Made by a program: the position numbers and the translations under genes
Shown here: positions 61,881-64,000 of the stretch, in pieces
Numbering within the stretch: the stretch's first letter is position 1
How the letters are laid out: each line of letters starts with the position of its first letter
From: Asticcacaulis taihuensis
Lineage (GTDB): Bacteria > Pseudomonadota > Alphaproteobacteria > Caulobacterales > Caulobacteraceae
NCBI RefSeq assembly: GCF_900100255.1
Contig: NZ_FMTS01000008.1
Location: 1 to 64,000, forward strand
Reading direction: 5' to 3'
DNA: 64,000 nt
The notes under the pieces: model-generated
Database searches by the model: none
Told to the model about the DNA's origin: nothing
The model's input: the letters and a program-made list of their open reading frames with translations, nothing else

Positions 61881-63251
61881 CAAGCAGAGATGATCTCGGC
61901 ACCCAATACAGCCCAACTGAATAGATCTCTGATTCCCTAGTTGCAAAAAGGCCAATCGATGTTGGGCGCTCTTACCAGACGTTACCCGTATCCATAAGGG
62001 CGCCCTACGCTCCGGTTTATCTTGACGCGTTCGCTATAATTCCCCGTCCTTTCCGGATAGCTAAACAGGCACGCAGTCCATTTCTATTTATCGACGCAGA
62101 AGGCGACGTGACGTTTCAGGATGAGCTACAGCCACAGCTGGGGCTTTCGCGCCGGAGAAGCGTCTGCCGTCTTCGCGCGCTCTGACATTGCAACTGTGCC
62201 TATCCCGGAATACCGTGCTCCTGGCGTATCAGAAGCTGATAGTGAGGGCCTGTTTATCCGCCGCGAGCCCAACGGTCTTTACGTCAATCCAGTCCTTTTA
62301 AAAGATCGTGTGACGGCCAATCAGGTGGTGGGTCTGACACGAACAAGTTTTTACCGTACGGACGAAAAGTGGCCCGGCGTTCGGTATGGTCAAACCGCTT
62401 CAAAAACCGCATCACCTCGGAGAAACAGGGGCACGGCGCTTGCCGCATTGACGCCAATATCCCTATCCTTTTATCGACGGCCTTTTTGATGGAATCACTG
62501 TTCCCGGTTCACGAATGGCAGAATTTGATGAAAAGCGCTCAGGCGGTAATCGAAATCAATGTCTGGTCAGTCGACGACGGCGATGCGGATGATGCTATCC
62601 TGATACAGGAAATCCGCACCAAAGTATTGCCACGACGTGGTATCTCCGCACGAGCGGATGAAATAGGGGAAACCCATGTGTTGGATTGTGCTTAGGAGTA
62701 ACAAGAGTTACCAGCGGCGAACAAATCAATGTCATAGTCGCAAAAGCGCGCAACAGGAAGCGAACTCGTACATCGACATTTATCATTTGCACCAAAGACC
62801 TTCTCACCCTGCATGTCCCGAGGCCTTCGCTAACATGGTACAAAAATACCACAACTCATGATTGCAATCTGATCCTTAAACTATTCGTGAAGTTTTCGCT
62901 TAAACAAAAGGTTAGCGACAAACGGAGGCGTATTTGCGCCCCAAAGGAGACGCGGAACGATCTGCGTCACGGTTTGCAATTTTTCGCTCCGAGGCGGACA
63001 TAGCCCCTTTATTCCAAAGCTAACCAGGCGGCTATGCACACGGGTATGCCAGTCTGAGCTTTAGCGATGGTTGAAGAACAGTCATTTGACAAACGTCCCA
63101 CGCCTTCATAGTGTCTCCCTAGCGCGCCAGTGGAGCGCCGCCTGTCCGCGGCAAGGGAGAACGCTCCCATCCATCCCGAACCTGATATCTTACGAACCTG
63201 TCCCTCCAGCCTTTCGTAAGCGGACGTCTGGCTATGGAAGGAAGGTTTTCC
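61881..63251. other. Gene-poor region with weak frames only
   Basis: No gene here can be supported well. Frames at 62121-62489 and 62489-62695 on the plus strand lack ribosome sites and any familiar motif; a frame at 62686-63003 has unusual composition. Codon use is less biased than in neighbouring genes, and base composition is more even. The region may hold decayed genes or an unrecognised small RNA. A promoter for the ankyrin-repeat gene should lie near its right end. Confidence 0.4.
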
Positions 63252-64000
63252 ATGTCCCGGGTCATTACCCCTAGAACCGCACTCGACACGCTCAAAAAAG
63301 ACGCCAAGCGCTGGCTGAAAGCGATCCGCGCCGATGACGCCGAGGCGCGTGAGCGCCTTATCACGGCTTGGCCACAGGCGCCGGATGCGCCAGCCTTGCG
63401 CGACATTCAGCATGCCGTGGCGCGTGAATACGGCCACACCAGTTGGATGGCGCTCAGGGCTGCGCTCGATGACCTTGCCCTCGACCGCACCGATCGTGCC
63501 GAACGCATCGAGTTGGTACTTGCGCACGCCTGGGAAGGTGACGTCGGCGTCGCCCACCGCATCCTCGCCCGCGACCCGTCAATAGCCACCGAAAACCTGT
63601 TCACCGCGGCGATATGCGGCGACGTCGACGCCGTCGATCGTTTCCTCGCCCGCGACTCGAAAGCCGCCACACGCACCGACGGCCGGCGGCAATGGACGGC
63701 ACTAGCCTACGTCACCTACGGCCGGCTTGACGGCGTCTATGCGGTCACAATCGCGCAAAAACTACTCGAAGCGGGGGCGGACCCTAACTTCCAGTTCGAT
63801 GACGGCTGGGGCACGCCGTTCAAGGTCTTGACCGGCGCCATCCGTCTCGGCGAAGGCGCCCGCCCCAGCCACCCTCAAGTGCACGCCCTTCTTGACCTGC
63901 TAATCGCTTCGGGCGCGGACGCCTACGATTCCCAGTCGCTCTACAATGTCTCGATCGTCGGCGTCGACACCCACTGGTACGACAACCTATGGAGCTATGC
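63252..64000 (+). CDS. Ankyrin-repeat protein, N-terminal part
   Basis: The frame starts at ATG 63252, with AAGGAAGG 8 bases upstream, and stays open to the window end (249 codons seen). The first 70 residues are helical (HAVAREYGHTSWMALRAAL), a segment often found before ankyrin repeats in bacterial proteins. Repeat-like units follow: LFTAAICGDVDAVDRFLARD, WTALAYVTYGRLDG...LLEAGADPN, and LLDLLIASGADAYD. Ankyrin repeats bind proteins; partner and function are unknown. Frames on the opposite strand here are shadows. Confidence 0.85.
   Translation, partial: MSRVITPRTALDTLKKDAKRWLKAIRADDAEARERLITAWPQAPDAPALRDIQHAVAREYGHTSWMALRAALDDLALDRTDRAERIELVLAHAWEGDVGVAHRILARDPSIATENLFTAAICGDVDAVDRFLARDSKAATRTDGRRQWTALAYVTYGRLDGVYAVTIAQKLLEAGADPNFQFDDGWGTPFKVLTGAIRLGEGARPSHPQVHALLDLLIASGADAYDSQSLYNVSIVGVDTHWYDNLWSY

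Noticed and set aside
62121-62489. 122-codon plus-strand frame
   Set aside because: No ribosome site, no motif and overlap with another equally weak frame; not strong enough to call a gene.

Overview
This 64 kb window comes from a GC-rich alphaproteobacterium, most likely a Caulobacterales member related to Asticcacaulis or Caulobacter. The taxonomic call is inference. It rests on codon and base composition, many short Tat/Sec exported carbohydrate-active enzymes, large TonB-dependent receptors of the type common in that order, and an alphaproteobacterial SOS box of the form GTTC-N7-GTTC. Both ends cut through genes: an S9-type peptidase on the left and an ankyrin-repeat protein on the right.

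Region 1 to 12 kb is housekeeping and exported proteins. It holds a serine-peptidase-like protein whose nucleophile position is glycine, two tandem DUF885 zinc-peptidase-like exported proteins, SodC, a YecD-like isochorismatase-fold protein, small membrane and zinc-ribbon proteins (one behind a LexA-type box), a poly-glycine secreted protein, a DUF1624 membrane acyltransferase and TypA/BipA. Many gaps carry palindromic intergenic repeats.

Region 12.1 to 17 kb is accessory. An AT-rich island encodes a PD-(D/E)XK-like sce7726 family protein, convergent with a two-gene operon of a two-helix membrane protein and a beta-family protein. Next come a cold-shock protein and broken copies of an unrecognised repeat-containing gene.

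Region 17 to 32 kb holds a single-domain response regulator, a CE15 glucuronoyl esterase, a glycine-zipper protein, DctA, an HExxH protein, NAD(P)HX dehydratase, MsrA and tRNA-Ser(GGA). It then has a phosphoribosyltransferase / erythromycin-esterase / dienelactone-hydrolase-like operon divergent from a CHAD protein, and a membrane histidine kinase translationally coupled to a REC-PAS-GGDEF-EAL protein.

Region 32 to 62 kb is a large glycan-utilisation locus. One half contains GH115, two GH92, GH2, GH43 and GH51 enzymes, a histidine phosphatase, a tryptophan-halogenase-like flavoprotein, a TonB-dependent receptor and a FadR-type GntR regulator. The other half is a GlcNAc cassette (GH89, NagX-like membrane protein, GlcNAc kinase, HutC/NagR-type regulator) next to a second TonB-dependent receptor and a second, closely similar FadR-type regulator. 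Sites of the form TTGG-N4-CCAA, like the E. coli UxuR/ExuR operators, recur in the promoter regions of this locus. In one case the site sits inside the 17-base spacer of a plausible promoter. The enzymes together point to a branched plant or algal glycan carrying glucuronic acid, arabinose, galactose and mannose, plus alpha-GlcNAc.

About 61.9 to 63.2 kb is gene-poor and I recognise nothing certain in it.
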